From positions 2,542,001 to 2,606,000 of the forward strand of contig CP093061.1 in assembly GCA_029027265.1 (NCBI GenBank): a stretch of 64,000 nt of DNA. The letters run 5' to 3'. The stretch is from Sulfurospirillum_A sp029027265. Its GTDB lineage: Bacteria > Campylobacterota > Campylobacteria > Campylobacterales > Sulfurospirillaceae. The notes beneath the pieces are model-generated. The model saw only the letters and a program-made list of their open reading frames with translations. It was not told where the DNA came from and did not search any database. This document shows positions 44,376 through 53,735 of this stretch, in pieces. Position 1 is the stretch's first letter, and each line of letters begins with the position of its first letter. The position numbers and the translations under genes are program-made.

Positions 44376-47207
44376 CTACGCTTTTTCTACGCGGCATAAT
44401 CCGCCTTTAGTTTCAGGAATCTGAGTAACAATATCATAACCGTAGTTAGTAACAGTATTTGCACTCTCACCAACTGCATATGGCTTAGTTCCCTCTGGGT
44501 ACTTATGCGAGAGATCTTCACCTTGAAAGTGTCCAGCATAGTGAAAGGGAAGGAATACCATATCTTCTTTTACGCTATAAGAATACTTAGCTTTAACCTT
44601 GATTTTAGTACCTTCTGGTGAATGAACCCACATCATATCACCATTTCTGATTCCATGTTGAGCCGCAAGTCCTGGGTTAATATCACAGAACATTTCAGGA
44701 GCAAGAGCTGAAAGATATTTAGATGCTCTATTTTCCATACCAGCACCATTCAAGCTTACAAGTCTACCAGTCACAAGGTTAATAGGGAACTCTTTTGACC
44801 AATCTTTTTTGCTCTGTAAACTAACATATTGAGTATCAACTCTATAATGATTAGCCTTATCTTTGTAAGACGGATACTTCTTAGCAAGATCTTGACGAGG
44901 AGAGTGAATTGGCTCTCTGTGCATTGGAATTTGGTCAGGGAATGTCCATACTTTTGCTCTAGCTTTTGCATTACCATATGGTGCTATTCCAGCTTCCATA
45001 CATTTTTCAGCAATTATATTAGAAGTATCAACTTTCCAGTTTTTACCAATTTTTTTCTTTTCACTTGCACTTAATTTGATACCAAGAACTGATTCTATAT
45101 TCTTAGCAGTAATCTCTGCATAACCATCTTTGTTTGAACCAGCTTTTGGAGCAGAACCACGTCCTGCAAGTAAATTTTGTCCATCATGCTCAAGACCAAA
45201 TCTATTTCTAAAGCCCATACCACCCTCTTTAACACTTCTATGAATGTTATAAAGAACTGGGCTACCACCATGACTCTCAGTCCAACATGGCCAAGGAAGT
45301 CCGTAGTACTCACCCTTCATAGGACCATGTCCTCTTAGGCTAACTTCGTCAAACATATGCCAGTTATCAGTATGATTCTTAAGTCTCTTAGAAGTCCAAC
45401 CAGTTAGTCCAATTGTCTTAATGATTCTTGCAATTTCGTCAGTTGCATCCTCAGGAAATTTGTAAGATTTTTTGTTTTCTTTCATAAGCATACCTTTTGT
45501 ATACTCTTCATGGAAGTCCATTTTCTTAGCTAATTCAAACATGATTTCGTGATCTGGTTTACTCTCATACATTGGCTCAACAACTTGATATCTCCACTGA
45601 GCTGAACGGTTTGTAGCAGTAACTGAACCACTTGTCTCAAACTGTGTAGCAGCAGGAAGAATAAATACATCGTCTTGTTTATCTGTAAGAATAGCTGCTT
45701 CATTTACAAATGGATCAGCAAGTACAATTAGCTCTAAATTATCTAGTGCTTCTTTTACTTTTGCTTGTTGAGCAATAGAAGTAATACCATTACCCATAAC
45801 AAATATAGCTTTTAGATTAGTCCCAGCATTATGAATTTTGTCTTCACCTGGTTTACCAGCTAATACACCTGCATACCAACGTGCTAACGTAAAACCTTTT
45901 GCACTCATCATTTTCTTATCTTTAAATCTTCCAGCTAACCACTCATAGTCAACTCCCCAAGATTTTGCGAAATATTTCCATGACCCAGCACTAAGACCGT
46001 AATAACCAGGAAGTGTATGTGAAAGACAACACATATCAGTAGCACCTTGAACATTATCGTGACCACGAAGAATGTTAGTTCCGCCACCCTCTTCACCCAT
46101 GTTACCAAGGCAAAGTTGTAAAATTGGAGCCATACGAGTGTTTGATGAACCAATTGAGTGTTGAGTAAGACCCATAGCCCAAATTAATGTTCCAGGAGTA
46201 GACTTAGCATAAACTCTAGTGATTTGCATCAATTTCTCAACTGAAACACCTGTAACATCAGCTACTTTATCTGGTGTCCATTTTGCAGCTTCAACTCTTA
46301 TGTCTTCAATTCCATAAACACGGTCATTGATAAAGTTTTTATCTTCCCAACCATTTTTAAAGATAATATTAAGCATTCCATACATAAAAGGAATATCAGT
46401 ACCAGGTCTAATTTGTGCATACAAATCTGCTTTTGCAGCTGTTTTTGTAAATCTAGGATCCACAACAATAATTTGTGCATTATTTCTCTCTTTAGCTTTC
46501 AAAAAATGCTGAAAACCAACTGGATGGTTTACTGCAGGATTTGCACCAAAAATTATAATTGCTTTTGCGTTTTGGATATCTCCAAGTGAGTTAGTCATAG
46601 CGCCATAACCCCATGTATTCGCCACACCGGCGACTGTTGCACTATGTCAGATTCTTGCTTGATGATCTATATTATTTGTTCCATAAAACGCTGCAAATTT
46701 TCTAAAGTAATAAGCCTGTTCAGTACTCATTTTTGCTGAACCTAAAAATATTGCTGAATCAGGTCCACTTTTCTCTCTTAAATCCATAAGTTTCTTAGAG
46801 ATTCTAGTAAAAGCAGTATCCCAACTGATACGCTTCCATTGACCACCCTCTTTAACCATCGGATACTTAAGTCTTACCTCTGATCTGACCATATCGATCA
46901 TATCAGCACCTTTACAACAGTGTCCGCCTAAACTAATAGGATGATCCTGTGCTACCTCTTGTCTAACCCAAACACCATTTTGAACCTCAGCAGTAATACC
47001 ACAACCAACTGAACACGCAGTACAGATTGTTCTTACTTTCTTGCTTCCTGGAAATGGGTTTTTAACCTCATCTTGTGTTGCTGCTCTTGTTACATTTGCG
47101 CTAGCAAATGAACTAGTAGCACCAAATGCACCAGTTACAGCTGCCATTTTAAGAAACGACCTTCGACCTATTTTAGTCGAAAGAGCATTTTGAGTAGTAT
47201 TTGTCAT
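44376..47207 (-). CDS. fdhA: Formate dehydrogenase alpha subunit, selenocysteine enzyme
   Basis: An in-frame TGA at 46647-46649 separates two frames that are one gene of 943 residues. It lies in QARI-U-HSATVAG, the Sec site (residue 187) that ligates Mo or W in formate dehydrogenases. The N terminus is a Tat signal (GRRSFLKMAAVTG) from the ATG at 47207, with AGGAG upstream. CTACSVGCGITAEV is the [4Fe-4S] site. MGLTQHS and GNMGEEGGGTN pterin motifs follow, and the C-terminal part is the molydopterin-dinucleotide-binding domain. It oxidises formate in the periplasm with FdhB and FdhC. Confidence 0.96.
46647..46649 (-). other. UGA selenocysteine codon in fdhA
   Basis: The TGA lies between ARI and HSATVAG codons, with family similarity running through on both sides. 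Decoding needs selC and SelB, both in this window. A SECIS hairpin is expected in the next 40 bases. Confidence 0.95.
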
Positions 47208-47226
47208 ACTCAACTTCTCCTTTTGC

Positions 47227-47424
47227 CTATATAGCTGAACGATAAAAATCATCCCATGCTTTAGTTTTCTTATAGTTAATCTCTTTCTTTGGAGATTTCC
47301 CTACAACAACGCCATTTGAACTGTATGAGTTATTCGTGCTTGCTATTGCTGTTACCGTGCCAACTGTGGCTACTGTACCAACTACGGCTGCTTTTTTTAG
47401 AAAACTTCTTCTACTCTCGCGCAT
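47227..47424 (-). CDS. Small Tat-signal protein of the formate dehydrogenase operon
   Basis: The 65-residue protein consists mostly of a twin-arginine signal (SRRSFLKKAAVVGTVATVG) and a short basic mature part ending KTKAWDDFYRSAI. Proteins like this sit upstream of fdhA in Campylobacter relatives and are thought to help assembly or anchoring of the enzyme; the role is unproven. GGAGG precedes the ATG. The stop lies 19 bases before the fdhA start. Confidence 0.8.
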   Translation of the reverse strand: MRESRRSFLKKAAVVGTVATVGTVTAIASTNNSYSSNGVVVGKSPKKEINYKKTKAWDDFYRSAI

Positions 47425-47465
47425 ACAATCCTCCTTACTTAAATTTACCCCTTGACACCAAGAAG

Positions 47466-47498
47466 TTTAGAAAAAAGACCTTATCTTTTTTCTAAACC
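47466..47498 (-). other. Strong intra-operon hairpin
   Basis: GTTTAGAAAAAAG and CTTTTTTCTAAAC are 13-bp perfect arms with a 7-base loop between the TorD-like gene and the small Tat gene. It could be a partial terminator or an mRNA-processing or stabilising element that raises fdhA mRNA over the chaperone mRNA. Confidence 0.6.
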
Positions 47499-47517
47499 TC
47501 TCCAAGGTTTAAGTGCA

Positions 47518-48294
47518 TTATAAATCGCCACCCTCTTCGCTACTTGGGTATGAATCTTCTAAACTACATGATTTTGTTAATGAATCAGCAGATCTTTTAA
47601 GTCTATTTTCTGCTCTTCTTTTTGCCTCTGCATCGCTTATGTACTCGCAACTCTCTTCTTTTTTCTCTTCTTTGTTTTTTGGAACTGGTTTAGTTACATC
47701 AAAATAGAGTCTTTCAAATTCTATAAATGCATTCATAACAACTGCTAAAGATTTATAAGCATTTGCTTTTTCATTTTCATATAGTGTTTCAATGAACTCA
47801 TCTATAAACTCGTTAATTACCTCTGTAAAAAGACAGTGCTGAAGTGTGTCATAAGATGTTTCACCTTTTAAAATAAGCTCTACTAAATCATGCATAAAAG
47901 TTACTAAAAACCCTACACTATCTTCATACTCTTTAAAAGTTTTTTCATCTCTTCTTATTTTTGTTTTTGCAAGAAAGTTTTTTACTTCTAATCTTTTCTT
48001 ACCACTCTCTACACCCTCATCGTAATATGAAGCTGTATTTCTTACCAAAGAAGTTGAAGGATTATGAAAAATATTATCATACTCGTCAGAAAGACTTTGC
48101 TCTCCACTTGTTGCTAAAAATTCTTTTATCTCTTTTAGTGCTTCACCAGAGTTATCATCCATTGGATTTGCGATCATCACATCAAGTGCCTCTTTTACAC
48201 CAACAAATCTCTCTTCACTAGTGTTAAAGACCAACATCTTGCTAAAAAATCCATAATATAACGATCTTGCCCCGTTAACTGCTTCTTTGTTCAT
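47518..48294 (-). CDS. TorD/DmsD-family chaperone
   Basis: The 258-residue all-helical protein has a TorD-like core: RSLYYGFFSKMLVF at the start, LSDEYDNIFHNPSTSLVRNTASYYDEG in the middle and a FLVTFMHDLVE helix. The last 50 residues are a charged extension. The family binds Tat signals and aids molybdo-enzyme maturation, so FdhA is the likely client. It shares a base with the preceding iron-sulfur gene. Confidence 0.85.
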   Translation of the reverse strand: MNKEAVNGARSLYYGFFSKMLVFNTSEERFVGVKEALDVMIANPMDDNSGEALKEIKEFLATSGEQSLSDEYDNIFHNPSTSLVRNTASYYDEGVESGKKRLEVKNFLAKTKIRRDEKTFKEYEDSVGFLVTFMHDLVELILKGETSYDTLQHCLFTEVINEFIDEFIETLYENEKANAYKSLAVVMNAFIEFERLYFDVTKPVPKNKEEKKEESCEYISDAEAKRRAENRLKRSADSLTKSCSLEDSYPSSEEGGDL

Positions 48295-49964
48295 TATTTT
48301 TCATTCCTTTCATCCATGTGAGCTTGTAACATAACCTTAGGTTTACAATCAGCACAACAATAAAGTGTTTTGATTCTAAGCTCATCATTGCCAAACATAG
48401 GTTTCATTATATTGGCTATTTTTTCTACCGCTTTTACAGTTGCAAATTCAGTCCCACACTCTATGCACTTAAACAAATCATCTGTTGATTTTACATTTTG
48501 TTTAAAATAGTCTGGGTTTAGGTTTATTTCATCTTTTATTACTGTTAAACAGTTTAGCTCAGGACATACTACTTCGCAGTAAGTACAGTTAGTACAGATT
48601 GAAGGATTAAATCTTAGGGTATTGTCTTGTGGGTGTGCTGTAAGTGCTCGTACATTACAAGCTCCAACACAGCTTAGACAGAGCGTACATGTGTCGGTAT
48701 TTATAGTTATATTTCCATAGTGAACATGCTCTCCTGTTTTTACAACGCCTAAGTCATCTTCACCCACGAGGTGAGATAGACGGGCTGAAAATATTTCACG
48801 TTTATTCAACCCGTCTTCGTTTATCCCGTACACACACTCTTTAATTGGGACTATATTCATTATTGCTTTTGCAAGCTCTACTTCATCTTTACATACAAAT
48901 ATAGCTTGTTTACCATATTTTTTCTTAAATATATCATTTATGATGCGAATAACATCACCTGTTCCTTTAGAGATAAAATCTGTATAAAAAATTACTGGGT
49001 TTCCACTTGTTTGAAGAAGTGTCATAAGATGAGCTTCATGTAAAAACTTTTCACCCTCTATTGCTAATGGTAAAACATCTTTAGGAAGCTCTACATGTAA
49101 AGACTCTAATTCCATTTTTCTGGGGATTATAAGTGCTACGTTATCTCTATAAAATTCTGTTACCTCTTTAAATGCAATTCTAGGCATTTGAGAGTAATCT
49201 AATGCTCCACTAGGACATACACTAATACAGCCTCCACAACCATGACAATCTATATGAGAAAAATTTAAGTGTTTATCCTCATCTACTTTCAGGATTGCAA
49301 TAGTTGGACATACTTCAGCACACTTACCACAAATTTCTGTATTTCTTTCATGGTATTGGCAAATACTTGAATCATATTTTATGTAGTTTTTATATTTATA
49401 TGAACCTTGGTTTGTTTTTGCTGTTTTTACTGCTTTTTCTAATCCTATTAAATTAGGGTCATAAGTTCCACTTTGTTGCATTGCAAACTCTGGTGCATCT
49501 GCCCAAATAATTTGACCAGTTTCTAAGTCTATTAACTCTTCTTCTTTTCTGATAGTCAATATCAGTTTACCAATATGTCCATTTACATCTACAACATTAA
49601 CTGGGTTCAGTACTATACAGGTAAACTCTGATTTTTTCAACTCTACTACTAACTCATCTTCATTTTTGTTTGAAACAATTACTAGTTTATTTCCTACTTC
49701 TTCTTCATAGTCCATATCTTGAGCTAAATCATATACTGATGCCCTGATGTCATATAGTTTTTTAATATTTGTTATTTTTTTACTTATATTATCTTGACTA
49801 TTTTTCATATAAAAGTTTATCTCTGGAGCATATATTTCTGCATTTGCTGTATCTGTATTTGATACTATATAACTACTCTCGTTTAAAATGGTCAATACAT
49901 CTATACTATCATCAAGAGGAAACTCTAATGTGGTCTGGTCATAAAATAGATACTCTTTTTCCAT
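48294..49964 (-). CDS. Multi-4Fe-4S protein of the formate dehydrogenase operon
   Basis: The protein has about 556 residues from the ATG at 49964, which has AGGA 9 bases upstream. A GTG at 49973 is too close to that site. Two paired ferredoxin-like groups are visible: CGKCAEVCPTIAIL with CHGCGGCISVCPSGAL, and CTLCLSCVGACNVRAL with CTNCTYCEVVCPELNC. Two CxxC pairs (CIECGTEF; CCADCKP) are near the C terminus. It is conserved with fdh clusters in this phylum and probably shuttles electrons or helps maturation. It is first in the fdh operon. Confidence 0.8.
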   Translation of the reverse strand: MEKEYLFYDQTTLEFPLDDSIDVLTILNESSYIVSNTDTANAEIYAPEINFYMKNSQDNISKKITNIKKLYDIRASVYDLAQDMDYEEEVGNKLVIVSNKNEDELVVELKKSEFTCIVLNPVNVVDVNGHIGKLILTIRKEEELIDLETGQIIWADAPEFAMQQSGTYDPNLIGLEKAVKTAKTNQGSYKYKNYIKYDSSICQYHERNTEICGKCAEVCPTIAILKVDEDKHLNFSHIDCHGCGGCISVCPSGALDYSQMPRIAFKEVTEFYRDNVALIIPRKMELESLHVELPKDVLPLAIEGEKFLHEAHLMTLLQTSGNPVIFYTDFISKGTGDVIRIINDIFKKKYGKQAIFVCKDEVELAKAIMNIVPIKECVYGINEDGLNKREIFSARLSHLVGEDDLGVVKTGEHVHYGNITINTDTCTLCLSCVGACNVRALTAHPQDNTLRFNPSICTNCTYCEVVCPELNCLTVIKDEINLNPDYFKQNVKSTDDLFKCIECGTEFATVKAVEKIANIMKPMFGNDELRIKTLYCCADCKPKVMLQAHMDERNEK

Positions 49965-49973
49965 CTCTTGCAC

Positions 49974-50303
49974 TTCCTATTGGTCAATCTTTATTTACCA
50001 TATTGTAAATCTATTTCGTTTAAACCATCCTTAAATTTATTATTCAAATCTCTATATACGGGCTTTTATAAAGGTTTTTTTACAAATTGGTAAAGAAGTT
50101 TTTTCATAACAATATTTTTGAATCCCTACTGTTCGACTTTTTAAAAATATGCTATTTTTGCATATTATTTTTTTAACTAATCTTTTTTCTATTAGCTCAA
50201 TTTTAAAAAAATATTCTTTTTTTACCATTTGTTACAATATTTCTTCTATTTATATTTTTAATGGTATTTATTGTATAATTAATAATTCATTTAAGGAACT
50301 AAA
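49974..50303. promoter_or_regulatory. Divergent control region, fdh operon / sensor operon
   Basis: This 330-base AT-rich gap holds the shared box at 50147-50166. It also carries a 22-base direct repeat (50084-50105 and 50301-50322) of the start of the binding-protein gene. No gene is evident. Promoters for both operons should be here. Confidence 0.6.
50147..50166. promoter_or_regulatory. Shared FDH/oxyanion box, fdh-operon copy
   Basis: ATATGCTATTTTTGCATATT: half sites ATATGC and GCATAT around a 7-base T-rich centre, matching the boxes upstream of fdhD and wtpA. Confidence 0.6.
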
Positions 50304-51458
50304 TTGGTAAAGAAGTTTTTTCTATTTTTTTTAACAGTTACTATACTAATAACTGTTTTTATATATATTTATTTGTCCAAAATAGATAATAGAGATACTA
50401 TAATACTTGGAGCTTCTCTTCCACTAAGTGGCATTAACAAAGAACTAGGTAAAGAAGTTATTGAAGGAGCTAATACCTACTTTAGACATATAAATGCTAA
50501 AGGTGGAGTAAATGGTAAACACATAAATCTTATTTTTTATGATGACAAGTATGAGCCACAAAATACTCTTAAAAACATAAATACACTAATAAACAAAGAC
50601 AAAGTTTTCTCGCTATTTGGGTTTGTAGGAACTCCAACAACAAAAAAAATACTTCCCATAGTCATAGATAATGACATACCTTTTATAGCTCCTTATACTG
50701 GAGCATCTTTTTTAAGAAACTCACATTATAATAATATTGTCAACCTTAGAAGCTCTTATAAAGAGGAGATAGAGAGTATAGTTAACTATCTTTATAGTAC
50801 TAAACTAATAACTAAATTTGCTATATTTTATCAAAATGATGATTATGGAGAAGAAGGATATATAGCAACTATTGAAGCTTTAAAAAAACGTAGTTTAACT
50901 CTTGTAAGTGAAGGAACTTATAAAAGAAATACTCTCTCAATTAGACATGCCTTACATGAAATTAAATCAACTAAACCAGAAGCTATCATCATTGTAGGTG
51001 CTTACAAACCAAGTGCTCACTTTATAAAAAAAGCAAGAGAGTGTTGTTTTAGAAACGTTATTTTTGCACCTATCTCTTTTGTAAATGCAAATGCTCTAAT
51101 TAATGAGTTAAATGGTGATGGGGAAAATATACTCTTTTCTCAAACTGTACCATCTTATGATGATGAATCCTTAATGGTTGCAAAAGAGTATATCAATCTT
51201 TTACATTTTTACTACCCTACAAAAGAACCAAGTTATGCCTCTTTTGAATCTTTTTTAGCTGCAAAAGTAGTAGTAAATGCTTTGCAAAATATGAAAGGTC
51301 CATTAACTCATAAAAACTTTTTATCAAATCTAAAAAATCTTCCTTTCGATACTCTAGGAGAAATTCCAATAAAATACAAAAATACGCAACTACTTAATGT
51401 TACTTACCTATCTGTATACGAAAATGGTAAGTTCAAATCATTAGATACGGTAAAATAA
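50304..51458 (+). CDS. LivK-like periplasmic binding protein (sensor partner)
   Basis: The 384-residue type-I periplasmic binding protein has an N-terminal helix/signal (VKKFFLFFLTVTILITVFIY), then the family motifs LGASLPLSGINKELG, GGVNGKHINLIFYDD and AIFYQNDDYGEEG. The start is TTG with AAGGA 5 bases upstream. It is not next to transporter genes but two bases before a histidine kinase, so it probably presents a ligand (organic acid, amino acid or similar) to the kinase. Confidence 0.82.
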   Translation: MVKKFFLFFLTVTILITVFIYIYLSKIDNRDTIILGASLPLSGINKELGKEVIEGANTYFRHINAKGGVNGKHINLIFYDDKYEPQNTLKNINTLINKDKVFSLFGFVGTPTTKKILPIVIDNDIPFIAPYTGASFLRNSHYNNIVNLRSSYKEEIESIVNYLYSTKLITKFAIFYQNDDYGEEGYIATIEALKKRSLTLVSEGTYKRNTLSIRHALHEIKSTKPEAIIIVGAYKPSAHFIKKARECCFRNVIFAPISFVNANALINELNGDGENILFSQTVPSYDDESLMVAKEYINLLHFYYPTKEPSYASFESFLAAKVVVNALQNMKGPLTHKNFLSNLKNLPFDTLGEIPIKYKNTQLLNVTYLSVYENGKFKSLDTVK

Positions 51459-51459
51459 T

Positions 51460-53064
51460 ATGGAATTTTATAATCTAGTAAACAAATTTTTAGACCGTGT
51501 AGAGTTTTCTAATAAAACCAAAATACTTATAGCAATCATTGCCTTTAGCATGATAACAATTGGTTTTTTAATGATGATTTCTATCTTTGCACTAAAATTT
51601 GACTATGAAACACTATATCAAAAAAGAACAATTCCTCAAGTAGGACTTGAAGAGATAAAAGATATATACACAGTAAATATCTATGACACCCTCTATGATG
51701 TAAAAGAAGATAATATAGATGTTGACAATGCTGCAGAAGTAATCTCTTTAGCAAAACAAATTATAAAAGCACAATGGCAAAACTACAATGACTCTATACA
51801 TTATGAAATAGGTGGTCTCCCTGAGTTTGCAAGTAACTGGCTTAACTTCTTTTTACTAAGTGAAAGTCTTCCTCAAAAAAACTATTACCAAAAAGGATTA
51901 ATTTCTAAAGTTGAAGAGAAGATGAGAAGAATAGATGCTCAAAGTAGCAAAATTATTACTCTATTAAAACAAAAAAATTCATATGAAACAGCTACTGCTT
52001 TAAATGAAATATTCTTGGAGATAAACTCAATCAATATTTATCTTTCAAGCCTGATAACTTCTCATCTTAAAAAAGCAATCGCAGAAAAAAATAGAAATGA
52101 TAGAATTTTTAAAACAAGTATATACATGCTGTTTTTGCTTATTGGGTTGGTCTTTTTTCTTAGCATTATTATATCACTTGTTCTTATTAACAACTTCAAA
52201 GTACTTCATAGCTCTCTTGAAGTAAAAGTAAATGACAAGACAAAAGCATTAAGGGCTCTAAACAATTCACTCGAACGAAGAATCAAAACAGAAGTAGAAA
52301 ACAATCGTAAAAAAGACCAAATTATGTTTCAGCAAGCCAAACTAGCAAGTCTTGGTGAAATGCTTCAAAACATAGCTCACCAGTGGAGACAACCTCTTGG
52401 TGCACTTACTATGATAATACAGAGTTTTCAATCAAAATTTTTATCTGGTAAACTAAATGAAGAGTTTATAGATTCTCGTGTCGAAGATGCTGGGGTGTTA
52501 GCTAAAAACATGTCCGAGACACTAGAAGATTTTAGAACATTTTTTGACCCAAATAAATCTCACAAAAGTTTTAGCATAAAAAAAGTAATAGACAAATCTA
52601 TTGATTTAACAAAATATCAACTCGAAAAAGAGGGAGTTAACGTTGTCTTTAATATGAATGAAGACATAAAAATATATGGTTTTGAAAATGAACTAACGCA
52701 TGTGATACTAAACCTCATAAACAACTCAAAAGATGCTTTAATAGATAAAGAAAAAGGGCAAAAACAGATAAGAATCATAGTAAAGGCAACACAAAATAGT
52801 GTCCTCATCAATGTTATTGATAATGCAGGTGGCATAAAAAGTGATATAATGACAAAAGTTTTTGACCCATACTTTACAACAAAACACAAAAGTATAGGAA
52901 CTGGAATTGGTCTTTACATGTCTAAACAGATGGTCGAAAAACATATGAACGGTAAAATAGATTGTAAAAATATAAAACATAAAATGGGAATGGAAAAAAC
53001 TGAACTATACAGTTGTGCAATGTTTACTATAGAGATACCCAAAGAACTTAAGGAGAAAGTGTGA
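51460..53064 (+). CDS. Sensor histidine kinase
   Basis: The 534-residue kinase has a membrane helix at about 22-45, a periplasmic region, a second helix at about 220-245, a coiled coil and a HisKA-like box LASLGEMLQNIAHQWRQPLG with phospho-acceptor H307. The ATPase domain has the N box LINNSKDAL, G1 DNAGGI and G2 GTGIGLYM. The AHQWRQPL form is common in epsilonproteobacterial kinases. Its end overlaps the response-regulator start by 4 bases. Confidence 0.9.
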   Translation: MEFYNLVNKFLDRVEFSNKTKILIAIIAFSMITIGFLMMISIFALKFDYETLYQKRTIPQVGLEEIKDIYTVNIYDTLYDVKEDNIDVDNAAEVISLAKQIIKAQWQNYNDSIHYEIGGLPEFASNWLNFFLLSESLPQKNYYQKGLISKVEEKMRRIDAQSSKIITLLKQKNSYETATALNEIFLEINSINIYLSSLITSHLKKAIAEKNRNDRIFKTSIYMLFLLIGLVFFLSIIISLVLINNFKVLHSSLEVKVNDKTKALRALNNSLERRIKTEVENNRKKDQIMFQQAKLASLGEMLQNIAHQWRQPLGALTMIIQSFQSKFLSGKLNEEFIDSRVEDAGVLAKNMSETLEDFRTFFDPNKSHKSFSIKKVIDKSIDLTKYQLEKEGVNVVFNMNEDIKIYGFENELTHVILNLINNSKDALIDKEKGQKQIRIIVKATQNSVLINVIDNAGGIKSDIMTKVFDPYFTTKHKSIGTGIGLYMSKQMVEKHMNGKIDCKNIKHKMGMEKTELYSCAMFTIEIPKELKEKV

Positions 53065-53729
53065 ACAGAAGAGATTTTGACTTACTAAATGGTTTTAATA
53101 TACTTTATATAGAAGATGAGGCTGACCTACTTAAGCATACAACAGCAGTTTTAGAAGATTTTGCAAAAAATATATTTGCTGTTCAAACTTGTGATGAAGC
53201 ATTAAAAATTTTAGACAAGAACCACGTTGATGTTATTATCTCTGATATACTTTTAAAAAATGAGAATGGAATAGAGTTTTTAAGACATTTAAAAGATGAT
53301 TTAAACATAACTATACCTTCCATACTAACAACTGCTCACACTGATACAGAGCACCTTTTAGATGCTATTAAACTCAAGGTAGAAAATTACATTATAAAAC
53401 CTATAAACATCAAAGAGTTATTAAACTCTCTTCATGATGTACTCATACCAAAAATTCAACAAAGAGAGATAAACCGCTCATACAATATTATCAAAACAAT
53501 CTCAGCAGTTACCGATGGAAAACAGGTCGATATAATACGGTTTATTATCAAAAACTTAGATGATGAAAATATTTTGAAATACTCGTATACAGATATAATG
53601 GAAAAAGTTGAAGTAAGTAAACCAACTGTTATAAAACTTTTTAAATCACTTAGTGATCAAGAAATACTTACAAAAATACAAAATGGTAAATACCTCTTTG
53701 ATGAGACTAAACTGCCTATACCGGAGTAA
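53061..53729 (+). CDS. Response regulator with C-terminal HTH
   Basis: The 222-residue protein has a receiver domain with acidic pocket E18/D19, phospho-acceptor D62 (VIISDILL), a Thr/Ala pair in LTTAHTD and a Lys in YIIKPIN. The C-terminal part has a winged-helix-like motif (YTDIMEKVEVSKPTVIKLFKS). It belongs with the upstream kinase and probably regulates the divergent fdh operon and possibly selA, 6 bases downstream. Confidence 0.88.
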   Translation: MNRRDFDLLNGFNILYIEDEADLLKHTTAVLEDFAKNIFAVQTCDEALKILDKNHVDVIISDILLKNENGIEFLRHLKDDLNITIPSILTTAHTDTEHLLDAIKLKVENYIIKPINIKELLNSLHDVLIPKIQQREINRSYNIIKTISAVTDGKQVDIIRFIIKNLDDENILKYSYTDIMEKVEVSKPTVIKLFKSLSDQEILTKIQNGKYLFDETKLPIPE

Positions 53730-53735
53730 ACACAG

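Noticed and set aside
44376..47252. fdhA as a pseudogene split by a stop codon
   Set aside because: The TGA is exactly at the metal-ligand Sec site and the full Sec machinery is present.
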